Source: Bacillus sp. J37 (GTDB lineage: Bacteria; Bacillota; Bacilli; Bacillales; Bacillaceae). From it: a stretch of 64,000 bases of DNA. Made by a program: the position numbers and the translations under genes. The notes beneath the pieces were generated by a model, which searched no databases, was not told where the DNA came from, and worked only from the letters and a program-made list of their open reading frames with translations. The stretch spans positions 60,053-124,052 of the forward strand of contig NZ_JAEK01000010.1 in the NCBI RefSeq assembly GCF_000518865.1, written 5' to 3'. Numbering within the stretch: position 1 is the stretch's first letter; the number at the start of each line of letters is the position of its first letter. Positions 51,152 to 60,358 of the stretch are shown here, in pieces.

Positions 51152-51478
51152 TTAATGATGTTGTGCATGGTGAATGGTTTGCTGCAGGACATTCATGACA
51201 TGATTATCATCAGGAGAATAAAATAATGTTGTACCTTCTCGTCTATATTTAACCAATCTGAGGTTTTTCAAAAACCTTAATTGATGAGAAACTGTCGATT
51301 GAAGAAGAGAAAGCTGCTCAGCTATATCATTTACTGAATGCTCGCTTTGGGACAATAAGTGAAGAATTCTAATTCTTGTTGGATCTCCTAAAGCTTTAAA
51401 CGTTTGTGAAACAATAAATAGTATCTCCTCATCAAGTTGCTCTTGATTCTTTTGTTCATGATTTACTGATTCATCCAT
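51152..51478 (-). CDS. ArsR-family metalloregulator (CadC/CzrA type)
   Basis: Winged-helix repressor of 108 residues, transcribed just before cadA. The helix-turn-helix region is around [20 protein letters not shown]. Metal-sensing ligands of the C-terminal (alpha-5) type are probable: [19 protein letters not shown], as in CzrA-like zinc/cobalt sensors. The N-terminal CadC-type Cys pair is not seen. The ATG at 51478 follows AGAGGTG. It should derepress its own operon when zinc or cadmium binds. Confidence 0.88.
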   Translation of the reverse strand: MDESVNHEQKNQEQLDEEILFIVSQTFKALGDPTRIRILHLLSQSEHSVNDIAEQLSLLQSTVSHQLRFLKNLRLVKYRREGTTLFYSPDDNHVMNVLQQTIHHAQHH

Positions 51479-51497
51479 TACATTCACCTCTTGCTTT

Positions 51498-51527
51498 ATT
51501 ATATATTCAAATATGTATATATGTTCA
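51498..51527 (-). promoter_or_regulatory. Promoter/operator of the arsR-cadA operon
   Basis: Minus-strand TGAACA (51522-51527), 18-base spacer, TATAAT (51498-51503). The spacer is A/T-rich and partly repetitive (TTCAAATATG next to ATATATG), the usual place for an ArsR-type operator. A clean 12-2-12 inverted repeat is not visible. Confidence 0.5.
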
Positions 51528-51547
51528 TATTATATAACTAAATGATA

Positions 51548-51588
51548 AAAAAAGAATTGGCTGCTGTCAAGCACACCAATTCTTTTTT
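51548..51588. terminator. Bidirectional terminator
   Basis: Thirteen-bp stem AAAAAAGAATTGG/CCAATTCTTTTTT with a 15-base loop after the helicase gene; T-runs on both strands. Confidence 0.85.
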
Positions 51589-51599
51589 TACGAGAAATG

Positions 51600-53843
51600 T
51601 TATTCAATTATTTGTTCATGAACGTATTCAACCAGCTTCACAGAGGAAACACGAACGGCTACATAGGGAGGTTTGCTATTTTCTAATAGTTCATATGGCA
51701 TTCCCAGCCACAGATAATTCTGATCAATGATGATAAATGGAAATGGGACGTTTCTTTTTATCAATCTGTCATATTTAACTCCTGATACAGAATGACTTGC
51801 AACTATAGAGAATTTGACAGTTGACTTTTTTTCGTCACACATTGTCCTCCATTCCACAGGCAGGTCCTTCTCCATTGGAATTCCGATTATAATTGAATTT
51901 CTTGCTTGTTGTATATCTTTTTTAAGGTATTCTAATTTCTTTGCATGTAACCATGTTACCCGTGAGTGTTGGTTTTTAATCCAAGTACCAATCTGATGTG
52001 GAGAAACCTCTTGTTTCCTTGCTATTTGATGGTCTACAAGCTTGCGAAAAATTTTGCCTCTATATACCTTCGATTGGACAAAATGCTTATCTGCAAGATG
52101 AATAAATTTACCTCTTGTTCGAGTCATGGCTACATTAACTAACCTTTCACTATTCTTTCCAATTAATAGCATACCCGGACGTTCTTGCGGAAAGCTATCC
52201 ACGGTATCAAACACCATAACGTCACGTTCACTTCCTTGAAATTTATGAACGGTTGCCGATATAATATCTGCCTCCATCAATTCTTCGGAATATATTTCGT
52301 TTAACAATGCCTCCATCAATACTGCTTGAGCTCGATAAGGGGTGACAAAACCAATTGATCTTGACCCTGAAATATATGCTTCATGGATGACTTGGAATGA
52401 TAATAATAAATGCCAAAAATTATATCTGGAATTAGAAGCTTTTTCACTTAAACAATGCATTCCAGTATAACTACTATCTAATAAAACAGATGCAGAATTT
52501 GCAAATGGTTTACGCTCAACAATCTCATGTCTTGCGGTTCTCACACTTTTATGGTCACCTACAAGAGAATTGTACACGTATTTATTTGTAAACGAAGAGA
52601 TATCAGGATGCATTCTTCTCTGCTCTTTTAAAAGAAACAGATGGGGGTGCATAGGTTGGCTATCATTTCTGTTTAACCATTCAACTACACCAGCTTTATG
52701 AAAGATATCCTCTCTTAACCATTCATCAACAAGTGGATGTTTGGCTGATGCAATCGGTGGTAATTGCTTAAAGTCTCCACAAATAATGATCCGTTTCCCT
52801 AAAGAAGCCGCAAATGCAATTTGTGGAACATACGCCATACTAGCTTCATCGACCATGACCACATCGAAGTTTTTTTCATATATAGTAGGATCGGTGGCTG
52901 CTTTAGCCAATGTTGTTCCTACAAGATTCGCATCATGAACAAGTTCTATTTCCTTATGGCGGATTTTTTCCGAAACATTTGATAATTTACGTTCAATTTC
53001 CAGAAGTTGCTCTGAGTCTCTTCGACTGTATGATTCCGCTAAGGATATTTTCATTAACCTTCTATCTTCGTAGAGCTCTGCTCTTTCGTTTGCTAAATCA
53101 GGGTGTCTTTTTTGGATCAGTTCATTTGTTGTTAAGTTGGTATTTGTATGTATCATTGATTGTGATCCATAGCGTACAAGATCACCTTCTCGATATAAAC
53201 CTTTACTATGGATAAAGTGTGTTATCTCCATCATAAGAACATCAACAGCTTGATTACTTTGCGATAAAACTAATACCGAATCTTTTTTGTTGTATTTATT
53301 TGCAGCAACCCGGCTCAGTGTATATGTTTTTCCTGTACCTGGTGGACCCCAAACAAATGTTACCGGGTTATATTTACTCCTTAACACAAGTTCGTGAACA
53401 GATGATTTAATTTTAGCAATGGGATGCTTTGCTTCATTTGAAGGATTCATTAACCTTTTTACCCTTGCGCGTTTCCTTTTACTTTCCTTTATTTCATCTA
53501 GCCGATCATGAAGCTGATCTAATAACTCCCAAGGGTCATGAATCAAGTATAAATCAAAAAGTTGATGACCTAATGATTGTTCCAAAGAAAGAATAACACT
53601 TTTGCCTTCAGATGATAAAATCCTGCCATTTACAATCAACTTACCAGATTCTACCTTTATCGAGGAACCAACTGGTACCTTTAGAGGCATAAGTGATTCA
53701 AAATAATACGTAAAACCATCCTTATTTGACATTAGTTGCCCATTTTTCAGGGCGTATTTTGTACTTCCATATTTTTTAAGATGCATAATTTCTGCTCGCA
53801 ATGCTTTTTGCCATAATTTAATGTATAGATTTGTGGATTTCAT
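51600..53843 (-). CDS. SF1 (UPF1-like) helicase with degenerate PLD-like C-terminus
   Basis: Superfamily 1 helicase of about 747 residues. Walker A GPPGTGKT (about 166-173), Walker B VVMVDEASM, motif III ICGDFKQLPPIA, QGSERDVMVFDTV and the NVAMTRTRGKFIHL motif VI place it in the UPF1/SMUBP group. The N-terminal 150 residues are a family-specific domain. From about 640 a phospholipase-D-like fold is suggested (FSIVASHSVSGVKYDRLI, then FIIIDQNYLWLGMPYE) but without an intact HKD motif. RNA or DNA substrate unknown. The ATG at 53843 follows GAGGG by 9 bases. Not next to other defence genes. Confidence 0.88.
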   Translation of the reverse strand: MKSTNLYIKLWQKALRAEIMHLKKYGSTKYALKNGQLMSNKDGFTYYFESLMPLKVPVGSSIKVESGKLIVNGRILSSEGKSVILSLEQSLGHQLFDLYLIHDPWELLDQLHDRLDEIKESKRKRARVKRLMNPSNEAKHPIAKIKSSVHELVLRSKYNPVTFVWGPPGTGKTYTLSRVAANKYNKKDSVLVLSQSNQAVDVLMMEITHFIHSKGLYREGDLVRYGSQSMIHTNTNLTTNELIQKRHPDLANERAELYEDRRLMKISLAESYSRRDSEQLLEIERKLSNVSEKIRHKEIELVHDANLVGTTLAKAATDPTIYEKNFDVVMVDEASMAYVPQIAFAASLGKRIIICGDFKQLPPIASAKHPLVDEWLREDIFHKAGVVEWLNRNDSQPMHPHLFLLKEQRRMHPDISSFTNKYVYNSLVGDHKSVRTARHEIVERKPFANSASVLLDSSYTGMHCLSEKASNSRYNFWHLLLSFQVIHEAYISGSRSIGFVTPYRAQAVLMEALLNEIYSEELMEADIISATVHKFQGSERDVMVFDTVDSFPQERPGMLLIGKNSERLVNVAMTRTRGKFIHLADKHFVQSKVYRGKIFRKLVDHQIARKQEVSPHQIGTWIKNQHSRVTWLHAKKLEYLKKDIQQARNSIIIGIPMEKDLPVEWRTMCDEKKSTVKFSIVASHSVSGVKYDRLIKRNVPFPFIIIDQNYLWLGMPYELLENSKPPYVAVRVSSVKLVEYVHEQIIE

Positions 53844-53979
53844 TCGTTCAATCCCTCGCAAATTTCAGCTTATCTCTAAATCGTTTATAACGAACCATAC
53901 TATAACATGTTAAAATGTAAAAAGCCATGTAAACGGAAAAGAGTGGAAACTTAACAGCTCCCACTCACTTAAAAAACTT

Positions 53980-54348
53980 TTATAAAACCATATTTTTAGA
54001 ATGATTTGAACATGTGCATTCTGCAAGACTATATCCTGTCACATCGAAACCGTTTTTTTGTAAGAAACGAACACCTATATTTTTTTCAAGCTGGCTTCCT
54101 GCTATTACATGGACCTTTTTTGACGGAATCTCATGATAATATCGCTTTAAATAAGGTATTGGTATGACAATTGCACCTGATATAGTCATTGTTGATAAAT
54201 TATTATAATCGCGTACATCAACAATCTGACTTGCTTGATCATGGTTCTTGACATCAACACATGGAACGTTTTTGATCCATCTGCTCCTCTGTACAATAAA
54301 GTAACAAATTAGTAAAAAAAGTGCTAATCCCCCAATAAACAATAACAA
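53980..54348 (-). CDS. Membrane-anchored rhodanese-like protein without catalytic Cys
   Basis: 122-residue protein with one N-terminal membrane segment (about 3-20) and a rhodanese-fold domain (about 30-108). Elements such as VDVKNHDQASQIVDVRDYNN and IPIPYLKRYY are typical, but the active-site loop reads VIAGSQLEKNIG. The catalytic cysteine is replaced by Ala/Gly, so sulfur-transfer activity is doubtful. The C-terminus is CTCSNHSKN, offering two other Cys. The TTG at 54348 has GGGGG 7 bases upstream. Confidence 0.75.
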   Translation of the reverse strand: MLLFIGGLALFLLICYFIVQRSRWIKNVPCVDVKNHDQASQIVDVRDYNNLSTMTISGAIVIPIPYLKRYYHEIPSKKVHVIAGSQLEKNIGVRFLQKNGFDVTGYSLAECTCSNHSKNMVL

Positions 54349-54465
54349 TTACTTTCCCCCTTTTTGCCGGCCATGTTGGAACACAATCTTACTATAAATG
54401 GTATAGTTTGTATAAATCAAGAAATTAGATTTTATGGAAACTTCATCCATTGAATAAAAAGAAAT

Positions 54466-55257
54466 TTAATTATTATTTAATTCATTTAAAATCGAGTAAA
54501 GTTCTTCCAGATGAGTGATTTCATAATCAGGTTTTACTTCGTTTTTTTCTTTATCATGGCGATTAATCCAAACTGATTTCATCCCGATTCTTGATGCTCC
54601 GAGGATATCAGTCATTAAATTATCTCCTACCATTATGGCTTCATCTTTTGTAAGATTCATTTTTTCTAATGCATGCTCAAATATAGTTGGATCTGGTTTC
54701 CCTCTTCCAAATGCTCCGGAAATAATAATTTGTTCAAAGTAGGGTACAAGCTCCGGAGTAATCTCTAATTTTGTATTTTGTAAATCCGGTGATCCATTTG
54801 TTAATAATAACAATCGGTAATTTTCTTTTAGTTTATCTAAAACTGAGAACGATTCCTCATACACAAATGGGCTTTTTCGTCTTTGAGCCGGAAATTCCTC
54901 AGCCAACTTTTGACCAAATTCAGGATCATCAATTCCACATGCTTTTAACCCTTTAGTCCAAGCATCTTTTCGATATGTTGGAACGATTGCACTCATTTTT
55001 TTAAAATTTTCTTCATCGTCAAGGAAATTCCCCCAAAGACCTTCAAACGGGTTAATTCCAATCATTTGGGTAAATGAATAGGTTTCATATGAGGAATAAA
55101 GCTCCCGGGCTTCTTTTCTAACAGCTTCCTCTAGTTCGACAGGATCAATCCCGTATTGTTGCTTCGCTACTTCGCATGTAGCAACAAATGCTTCCTTTAC
55201 GCTTTTTTGATCCCAAAGTAGCGTATCATCTAAATCAAAGAAAATGGCTTTAATCAA
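54466..55257 (-). CDS. HAD-family hydrolase (YjjG-like subfamily)
   Basis: Phosphatase-like protein (263 residues) of the haloacid dehalogenase class IA type. Motifs: DLDDTLLWD (nucleophile Asp8 region), LLTNGS, a Lys in [13 protein letters not shown] and [14 protein letters not shown] helical cap occupies about 15-110. The substrate could be a nucleotide, sugar phosphate or dipeptide; it is not readable. Ribosome site and ATG are normal. The start is well separated from other genes. Confidence 0.88.
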   Translation of the reverse strand: MIKAIFFDLDDTLLWDQKSVKEAFVATCEVAKQQYGIDPVELEEAVRKEARELYSSYETYSFTQMIGINPFEGLWGNFLDDEENFKKMSAIVPTYRKDAWTKGLKACGIDDPEFGQKLAEEFPAQRRKSPFVYEESFSVLDKLKENYRLLLLTNGSPDLQNTKLEITPELVPYFEQIIISGAFGRGKPDPTIFEHALEKMNLTKDEAIMVGDNLMTDILGASRIGMKSVWINRHDKEKNEVKPDYEITHLEELYSILNELNNN

Positions 55258-55393
55258 TTTTATTCCCCCAATAATATCTTTACCTTATTTAAAAACTCTT
55301 ACTATTCAAACAATAGATTACAGAGATTTAAACAAGTTGTAAATAGCTTAGAGAAAATCCTTGTTTAAAATTACAGTGTCTTTACTATATATC

Positions 55394-55425
55394 TAGTCGA
55401 AAAACCCAATATGGCGGTAGTCGAC
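55394..55425. repeat. Intergenic hairpin with ATGGCGG-AGTCGA motif
   Basis: TAGTCGA occurs at 55394-55400 and again at 55418-55424, and GTCGA/TCGAC can pair around a 20-base loop. The segment ATGGCGGTAGTCGA shares 13 of 14 bases with the hairpin at 42893-42906, suggesting an interspersed element. T-rich sequence follows. Confidence 0.5.
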
Positions 55426-55480
55426 GGCTTTTCTTATACTTTAATCCTTTAATATAGTTAAACTCTTTAAAGTAAAAAAC

Positions 55481-55499
55481 CCGTTCAGCATCTGAACGG
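55481..55499 (-). terminator. Terminator of the puc cluster
   Basis: Eight-bp perfect stem CCGTTCAG/CTGAACGG with a three-base loop and a T-run on the minus strand, after the OHCU-decarboxylase-like gene. Confidence 0.85.
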
Positions 55500-55526
55500 A
55501 ACCAAATTTTTCTTATTCCTTTACAT

Positions 55527-56051
55527 TTACATCGAGTGTCGATCCAAATGGTAATTTTCTTCATTTTGGATTGTTTCTCTTAATCGATAAAAATAAATCC
55601 GTAAAAGCTCGTCAAGAGAGTTTAATATTTCTTCCGTTTCTGATTGCTTTACTCTTTTTTTAAAAACATCATAAAGGGATTGTTTATTGTGTCCTCGAAC
55701 AGAAATAACAAAAGGAAATCCAAATTTCTTTTCATATTTATTATTTAACAAAACAAATTTTTTGTATTCTCGTGAAGAGAGTGAATGAAGCCCTGCTACC
55801 TTACTATCAGCTTTTTGTGAACTTCCATGTGTTATCATGTCAACAAAACCTGGATAAGCTTGCAATAACAAAAGTTTCTGTTCAATTGGAGATTTTTTCA
55901 CCATCTTTTTTACAGCGAGATGAAGAAATTGATAGCTTGGAAATGGGCGTAACTCTGATACTTGTTCAACAATCTTCACATCAAAAATCCAGCAAAACTT
56001 TAAGACGAAATCCTCTTTAGAAAGCTCATTCACTTTTTGTATTGTTATCAC
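55527..56051 (-). CDS. OHCU-decarboxylase-like protein lacking catalytic His
   Basis: 174-residue protein with the fold of 2-oxo-4-hydroxy-4-carboxy-5-ureidoimidazoline decarboxylase (the last step from urate to allantoin, N-terminal part of Bacillus PucL). Backbone features remain: VSELRPFPSYQFLH, then SREYKKFVLLNNKYEKKFGF and PFVISVRGHNKQS. The catalytic EHS of relatives (for example IFEHSSWIAE in PucL) is replaced by IFDVKIVEQ (22-30), and the HP motif is AYPGF. The EQ pair of the AGL region is lost. It may be inactive or changed in function. Expressed as the last gene of the pucABCDE operon, 22 bases downstream. Confidence 0.75.
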   Translation of the reverse strand: MITIQKVNELSKEDFVLKFCWIFDVKIVEQVSELRPFPSYQFLHLAVKKMVKKSPIEQKLLLLQAYPGFVDMITHGSSQKADSKVAGLHSLSSREYKKFVLLNNKYEKKFGFPFVISVRGHNKQSLYDVFKKRVKQSETEEILNSLDELLRIYFYRLRETIQNEENYHLDRHSM

Positions 56052-56073
56052 AAGTCCCCACTCTCCCCTTCTA

Positions 56074-56583
56074 TCATATAGTGCTCTTTACCATCTTATA
56101 ATTTTTTATAGCACGAAGAATACCCGTGTATCCGGTGCATCTGCACAAATTTCCTGATAAATGCTCCAATACCTCTTCATCAGTTGGTTCAGGGTTATTT
56201 TCCAGCAAATCGGCTAGTGCTACAATCATACCGGGAGTACAATATCCGCATTGTAGACCTCCTTCTTCAAGGAATGCCTGCTGAATGGGGTGTAAACTGT
56301 TTTTGGAAATAGATTCAATTGTCTCCACTTTAGCATGTTGAAGCTGATAAGCCATCACTAAGCAGGAGGTTACAACCTGACCATTGATCAATACAGAACA
56401 AGCACCACATCGACCTATTTCACATGACATTTTAGTGCCGGTTAAATTGAGATCTTTTCTGAGGATATCAACTAATCGATAAGTAGGAGGTACGATTAAA
56501 TTCACTTTTTTACCATTTAATTCGAAGGTTACTTCGCTTTTAGTCTCATCCATTCTATTTCTTAATTCAACATTCTCAGTCAC
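56074..56583 (-). CDS. pucE: Xanthine dehydrogenase FeS subunit PucE
   Basis: Small [2Fe-2S] subunit (169 residues) of the xanthine dehydrogenase complex. The N-terminal ferredoxin-like cluster is CEIGRCGACSVLINGQVVTSC-type, the second helical cluster has QCGYCTPGM and CRCTGY. GTG start at 56583 with GGAGG 8 bases upstream; it overlaps the end of pucD by eight bases. It passes electrons from the molybdenum site to the FAD subunit. The extra 10-residue N-terminal tail (TENVELRNRM) is unusual but harmless. Confidence 0.92.
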   Translation of the reverse strand: MTENVELRNRMDETKSEVTFELNGKKVNLIVPPTYRLVDILRKDLNLTGTKMSCEIGRCGACSVLINGQVVTSCLVMAYQLQHAKVETIESISKNSLHPIQQAFLEEGGLQCGYCTPGMIVALADLLENNPEPTDEEVLEHLSGNLCRCTGYTGILRAIKNYKMVKSTI

Positions 56584-58861
56584 TTAAAGCACCTCCTGCC
56601 TTGCAGGGTAATATTTCCCCCAGACCATTCAATATTTCTTCGAAAGAAACGGGAAGTTTCTTCACCCATATCCCGCAAGCTTGATGAATCGCTGCTGTTA
56701 TAGCAGGTGCAATTGCGACCGTTCCAATTTCACCGACACCTCTAGGACCAAACACATCTCCTTCCATTAAAGATTCATCAACCATCACGGTCGTTTCGTT
56801 TGGAATATCCTTAATCGTTGGTATTAAATAAGAATCGAAGTTTTCTGTATGATAACGTCCATTTTCCATAACTGAGTCTTCAAATAAAGTAAACCCTAAA
56901 CCCATGACAGCTCCACCTTCAATTTGTCCCAAATAACCAAGAGGATTGACTACAGGTCCAGCTGCAACGGCATGATCCATTTTTATCACTTTTACTTGTC
57001 CTGTTAACAAGTCAACTTCAACCGCAGCTGCTACTGCGGCAAAGCTATATAAATAATGTCCTCCATTTACAGGATCTGGTGTTGTCGGAAAATGAAAATG
57101 TGTTTGAAACGTAATAAGGGATGGGTCTGCAAAGTTTCCAAGCTCGCGATAACTTAACACAAATTGATTTCGTTTGCCTTTTCTCCATACTCCATTCTCA
57201 CCTAAATAGAGAAGTTTCCTTGTTGTATTCGTATAGTCGGCAACCAAATCTAATACTTTATCTATAAATGGTTCCTTTAATTTTTGAATTCCGTTCCATA
57301 TCATATTAGTTGATCGAGATGCTGTGGATGAGCCTGACGAAGGAACAAGATCAGTATCTCCAATCACAATTTTTATATCTTCTTTACTACAATTCAGTGC
57401 TTCCATTAACATGATCTCAATCGAAGCGATTAAGCCTTGACCAAATTCTTCAAATCCAAATGCAATTTCGATTTGTCCATCCTTTGTTAATGAAAGCCTT
57501 GCGCCTGAAGGATCAGGTCTTCCGTATCCAAGGCCCCCTCCGTGCATCGTGATTGCTACTCCTTTTCCTGTTAGTTTATTAGGCTGTTGCTTCGGCTGAT
57601 CCATCAATACAGATGATGTCTTTATCATCGTAAGCACTGATTTTGCTCCATCATTTTTAACAATTCGTTGACCTAATGGACCGGGGTCATCTGCTTTGCG
57701 GAGGTTCTTCTCACGGAATTGTATCGAATCAATTTTCAGTAACTCTGCTAACCTTTCAATCTGTGTCTCTAAAGCGAAGGTCACTTGATTTCCTCCAAAT
57801 CCACGATACTCACCCGCAACTCCATTATTTGTAAAAACAGATACACCTTCAACATCAATATATGGAATCATATATGGACCTGCAGCATGCTCAACCGCAA
57901 AGTCTAAAACCGCTGGTCCAAGGGTAGCATAGGCTCCAGTATCCGCTGTAATCCTGACATAATGACCAACAAGCTTACCATCCTTATTTGCACCAGTAAT
58001 CATCTTAATTTTCATTGGATGACGTTTAATACCTGCTCTAACCGATTCACTTCGTTTATTATGCAGTTTGACAGGCTGCTTTGTTTTTAAAGCAAGTAAA
58101 GCTGCATATGGTTGAATATTCAGTTCATCTTTACCTCCAAACGAGCCACCAATCGGACTTGAAACGACACGTATTTTACATTCTGGTATGGATAAAATTC
58201 TCGCTAACTGCATTCGATCTTTGAACCCATGTTGGGTTGCTGCATAAACCGTCACTTTCCCATCTTCTTCAGGGACAACTACTCCTCCCTCTGTTTCCAT
58301 ATAGGCGTGCATTTGCCTAGGAGTTTCATAGGTGTCTTCTACAACATACGGACAATTCTTTAGCTCTATTAAAACTTGTTCACTATTTTTATAGTTTGCC
58401 CGATGAAGAATGTTTCCTGACGGATGTAACGATATACAGGAACTACTTAGTGATTTTTCAGGACTATCCATAACTTCAAGCGGTTCATATTCTACATGGA
58501 TAAGAGATAGAGCTTTTTCTGCGATCTCTTCACTTATTGCCGCAACTGCTGCAACTGCATCACCAACATAACGGACTACATCCTCACAAAGCACAGGCTG
58601 ATCCGGAAAAATTAGACCAAATCGATTCAGACCCGGAACATCTTTATACGTTATTACTGCTTTTACCCCCTCTAATTTCTCTGCTTCTTCCGTAACAATA
58701 GATTTTATTTTCGCGTGTGGATAAGTGCTTCTAAGGACCTTACCATATAACATGTTCGGGAAGGTATAGTCAGTTAAATATTTTAAGGAACCAGTTACCT
58801 TGTCATATCCATCTGGTCTAACTCTCCATTTTTCCCGATAATTATCTCTATTTAACTCCAT
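56576..58861 (-). CDS. pucD: Xanthine dehydrogenase molybdopterin subunit PucD
   Basis: Large molybdenum-binding subunit (761 residues), oxidising hypoxanthine and xanthine to urate. Characteristic segments: RYVGDAVAAVAAIS, GSFGGKDELNIQPYAALLAL, VAGEYRGFGGNQ and, near the C-terminus, GPRGVGEIGTVAIAPAI with the catalytic Glu. The ATG at 58861 has GAGGAGGG a few bases upstream; a longer frame has none. It overlaps pucC by 14 bases and pucE by 8. Subunit of a trimeric-type enzyme needing MoCo, which links it to moaA function. Confidence 0.93.
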   Translation of the reverse strand: MELNRDNYREKWRVRPDGYDKVTGSLKYLTDYTFPNMLYGKVLRSTYPHAKIKSIVTEEAEKLEGVKAVITYKDVPGLNRFGLIFPDQPVLCEDVVRYVGDAVAAVAAISEEIAEKALSLIHVEYEPLEVMDSPEKSLSSSCISLHPSGNILHRANYKNSEQVLIELKNCPYVVEDTYETPRQMHAYMETEGGVVVPEEDGKVTVYAATQHGFKDRMQLARILSIPECKIRVVSSPIGGSFGGKDELNIQPYAALLALKTKQPVKLHNKRSESVRAGIKRHPMKIKMITGANKDGKLVGHYVRITADTGAYATLGPAVLDFAVEHAAGPYMIPYIDVEGVSVFTNNGVAGEYRGFGGNQVTFALETQIERLAELLKIDSIQFREKNLRKADDPGPLGQRIVKNDGAKSVLTMIKTSSVLMDQPKQQPNKLTGKGVAITMHGGGLGYGRPDPSGARLSLTKDGQIEIAFGFEEFGQGLIASIEIMLMEALNCSKEDIKIVIGDTDLVPSSGSSTASRSTNMIWNGIQKLKEPFIDKVLDLVADYTNTTRKLLYLGENGVWRKGKRNQFVLSYRELGNFADPSLITFQTHFHFPTTPDPVNGGHYLYSFAAVAAAVEVDLLTGQVKVIKMDHAVAAGPVVNPLGYLGQIEGGAVMGLGFTLFEDSVMENGRYHTENFDSYLIPTIKDIPNETTVMVDESLMEGDVFGPRGVGEIGTVAIAPAITAAIHQACGIWVKKLPVSFEEILNGLGEILPCKAGGALSD

Positions 58862-59735
58862 CTTTTCCCTCCTCATCTAAGATGTTGGCTAATTCTGTCA
58901 TAAGGATGTTTGCTGCAACCTTTTTTCGGTACGCTTCAGACACAAACGGATCTGAATATGATTGGAATTCATGCAATATCGTTTTATAGAAAATCTCTTT
59001 ATTCGTTATTCCCTCTTGTAGAAGCAGCTCTACGTTTTTAAGCCTGATAGGTCGATGATTTCCTCCACCAACTGCAATTCGGACAAATTGAAGCTTACCA
59101 TCGTTGTTTTGTTGCCATTGACCACTTATTGTAAGGATAGAAGGGATAAATGCCTCTCTTCTACCAACCTTTCGATAAAAATGCTTTGTATCTTTAGGAG
59201 AAATAGGAATGATAATCTCTAGCAAAATAAATGGTGATTGGTTATCATTAGCTAACCATTCCCATAGAGTCATAACATGAATTTTGTCTTTCACTGCCAG
59301 TTTTACCTCTGCGTTTAAAGCCAAAAGTGCCGGTATCGTATCACCTACAAAGCTTGCAATATTTCCCCCTATCGTTGCCCTGTTGCGAACAGCAGGGGCA
59401 GCAATGTTTCCGCAAGCCTTTACGAGTAAGGGTGCATGTTCGACCAATGCAAGATGTGTTATGCACTCTGTAATAGTTGTCAAAGCTCCTATTATTATTT
59501 TTGTAGACGCACCCGAATCTTGGTAAGAAATCCCCTTTAGATCTTGAAGTAACGAAAGATTTATTAACGTTTTTGGAATAGGGCTCCCCGACTCCCAGTG
59601 AACTTGAAGGAATGTTCCCCCTGCAACAAATACATCTAAGGGTTCTTTCTTTTGAGTAAATGCTTCTTCGAGAAATAATGGATGCTTCACAATCATGTCG
59701 GATTTTAATGTCGCAGCTTCTTGTTCATGACTCAA
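58848..59735 (-). CDS. pucC: Xanthine dehydrogenase FAD subunit PucC
   Basis: FAD-binding subunit (295 residues) of the CoxM/XdhB type. RNRATIGGNIASFVGDTIPALLAL provides the flavin-binding TxGGN pattern, with PIPKTLINLSLLQDL earlier and RKVGRREAF later. Start is TTG at 59735, overlapping the pucB stop by four bases (TTGA). It takes electrons from the FeS subunit and passes them to the acceptor, probably NAD. All Puc subunits are co-expressed. Confidence 0.92.
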   Translation of the reverse strand: MSHEQEAATLKSDMIVKHPLFLEEAFTQKKEPLDVFVAGGTFLQVHWESGSPIPKTLINLSLLQDLKGISYQDSGASTKIIIGALTTITECITHLALVEHAPLLVKACGNIAAPAVRNRATIGGNIASFVGDTIPALLALNAEVKLAVKDKIHVMTLWEWLANDNQSPFILLEIIIPISPKDTKHFYRKVGRREAFIPSILTISGQWQQNNDGKLQFVRIAVGGGNHRPIRLKNVELLLQEGITNKEIFYKTILHEFQSYSDPFVSEAYRKKVAANILMTELANILDEEGKDGVK

Positions 59736-60358
59736 ATGATCACCCCGTTAAAAAGACTTTTGGAATATTCATACTGTTCTTTTGTATCAATATCTATTAA
59801 TTTTGAAGGATCTACATGTATTTTTACTCCCTTTAATATCCCTCTCTTTAATAGACTTCTTGCCCCTTGATCACCAGTAGTTGACAAAAGAAATGGAAAT
59901 GCTTTTTTTTGAAATAATATAGGAGGTTTCGTATGTTCACCATCAAACGCTGCCACAAAATCCTTCTCCTTGTTTGATTGATGGATGAGGTGGTTAATCA
60001 TATGTGAGGTAATAAAGGGTTGATCAGCTAAAAAAATGACAACAGAATCTGCTCCAATTTGTATAGCTCTTTGAATACCAGCTTGAAGAGAATAGGATTG
60101 ACCTAAGTGTGCCTGCAAACTTATGATATTTTCCCAATGTACAGTGTTTGTTAGTAACATTTCGACTGATCTAAGCCATGATGTTTGAAGATCTTTTGTA
60201 ACAATTAGTAAAGAATTGATTTTTGATTGAGCGATTTCTTTTAATGCCATTGCTCCAAGTGGGACACCGGCAAATGGTAATGATAATTTACAGGTCCCCA
60301 TTCTTGAGCTATGACCAGCTGCTAAATAGATACCGACTATATGTTCATACGAGGACAC
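59732..60358 (-). CDS. pucB: MobA-like nucleotidyltransferase PucB
   Basis: NTP-transferase-type protein (208 residues) of the MobA/MocA group, thought to attach the nucleotide that completes the cofactor of xanthine dehydrogenase. The nucleotide-binding start is GIYLAAGHSSRMGTCKLSLP, followed by DSVVIFLADQPFIT with the metal-binding Asp. The GTG at 60358 is 7 bases after GGAGG; the ATG two codons before touches the site. It overlaps pucA by 14 bases or more and pucC by four. Confidence 0.88.
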   Translation of the reverse strand: MSSYEHIVGIYLAAGHSSRMGTCKLSLPFAGVPLGAMALKEIAQSKINSLLIVTKDLQTSWLRSVEMLLTNTVHWENIISLQAHLGQSYSLQAGIQRAIQIGADSVVIFLADQPFITSHMINHLIHQSNKEKDFVAAFDGEHTKPPILFQKKAFPFLLSTTGDQGARSLLKRGILKGVKIHVDPSKLIDIDTKEQYEYSKSLFNGVII

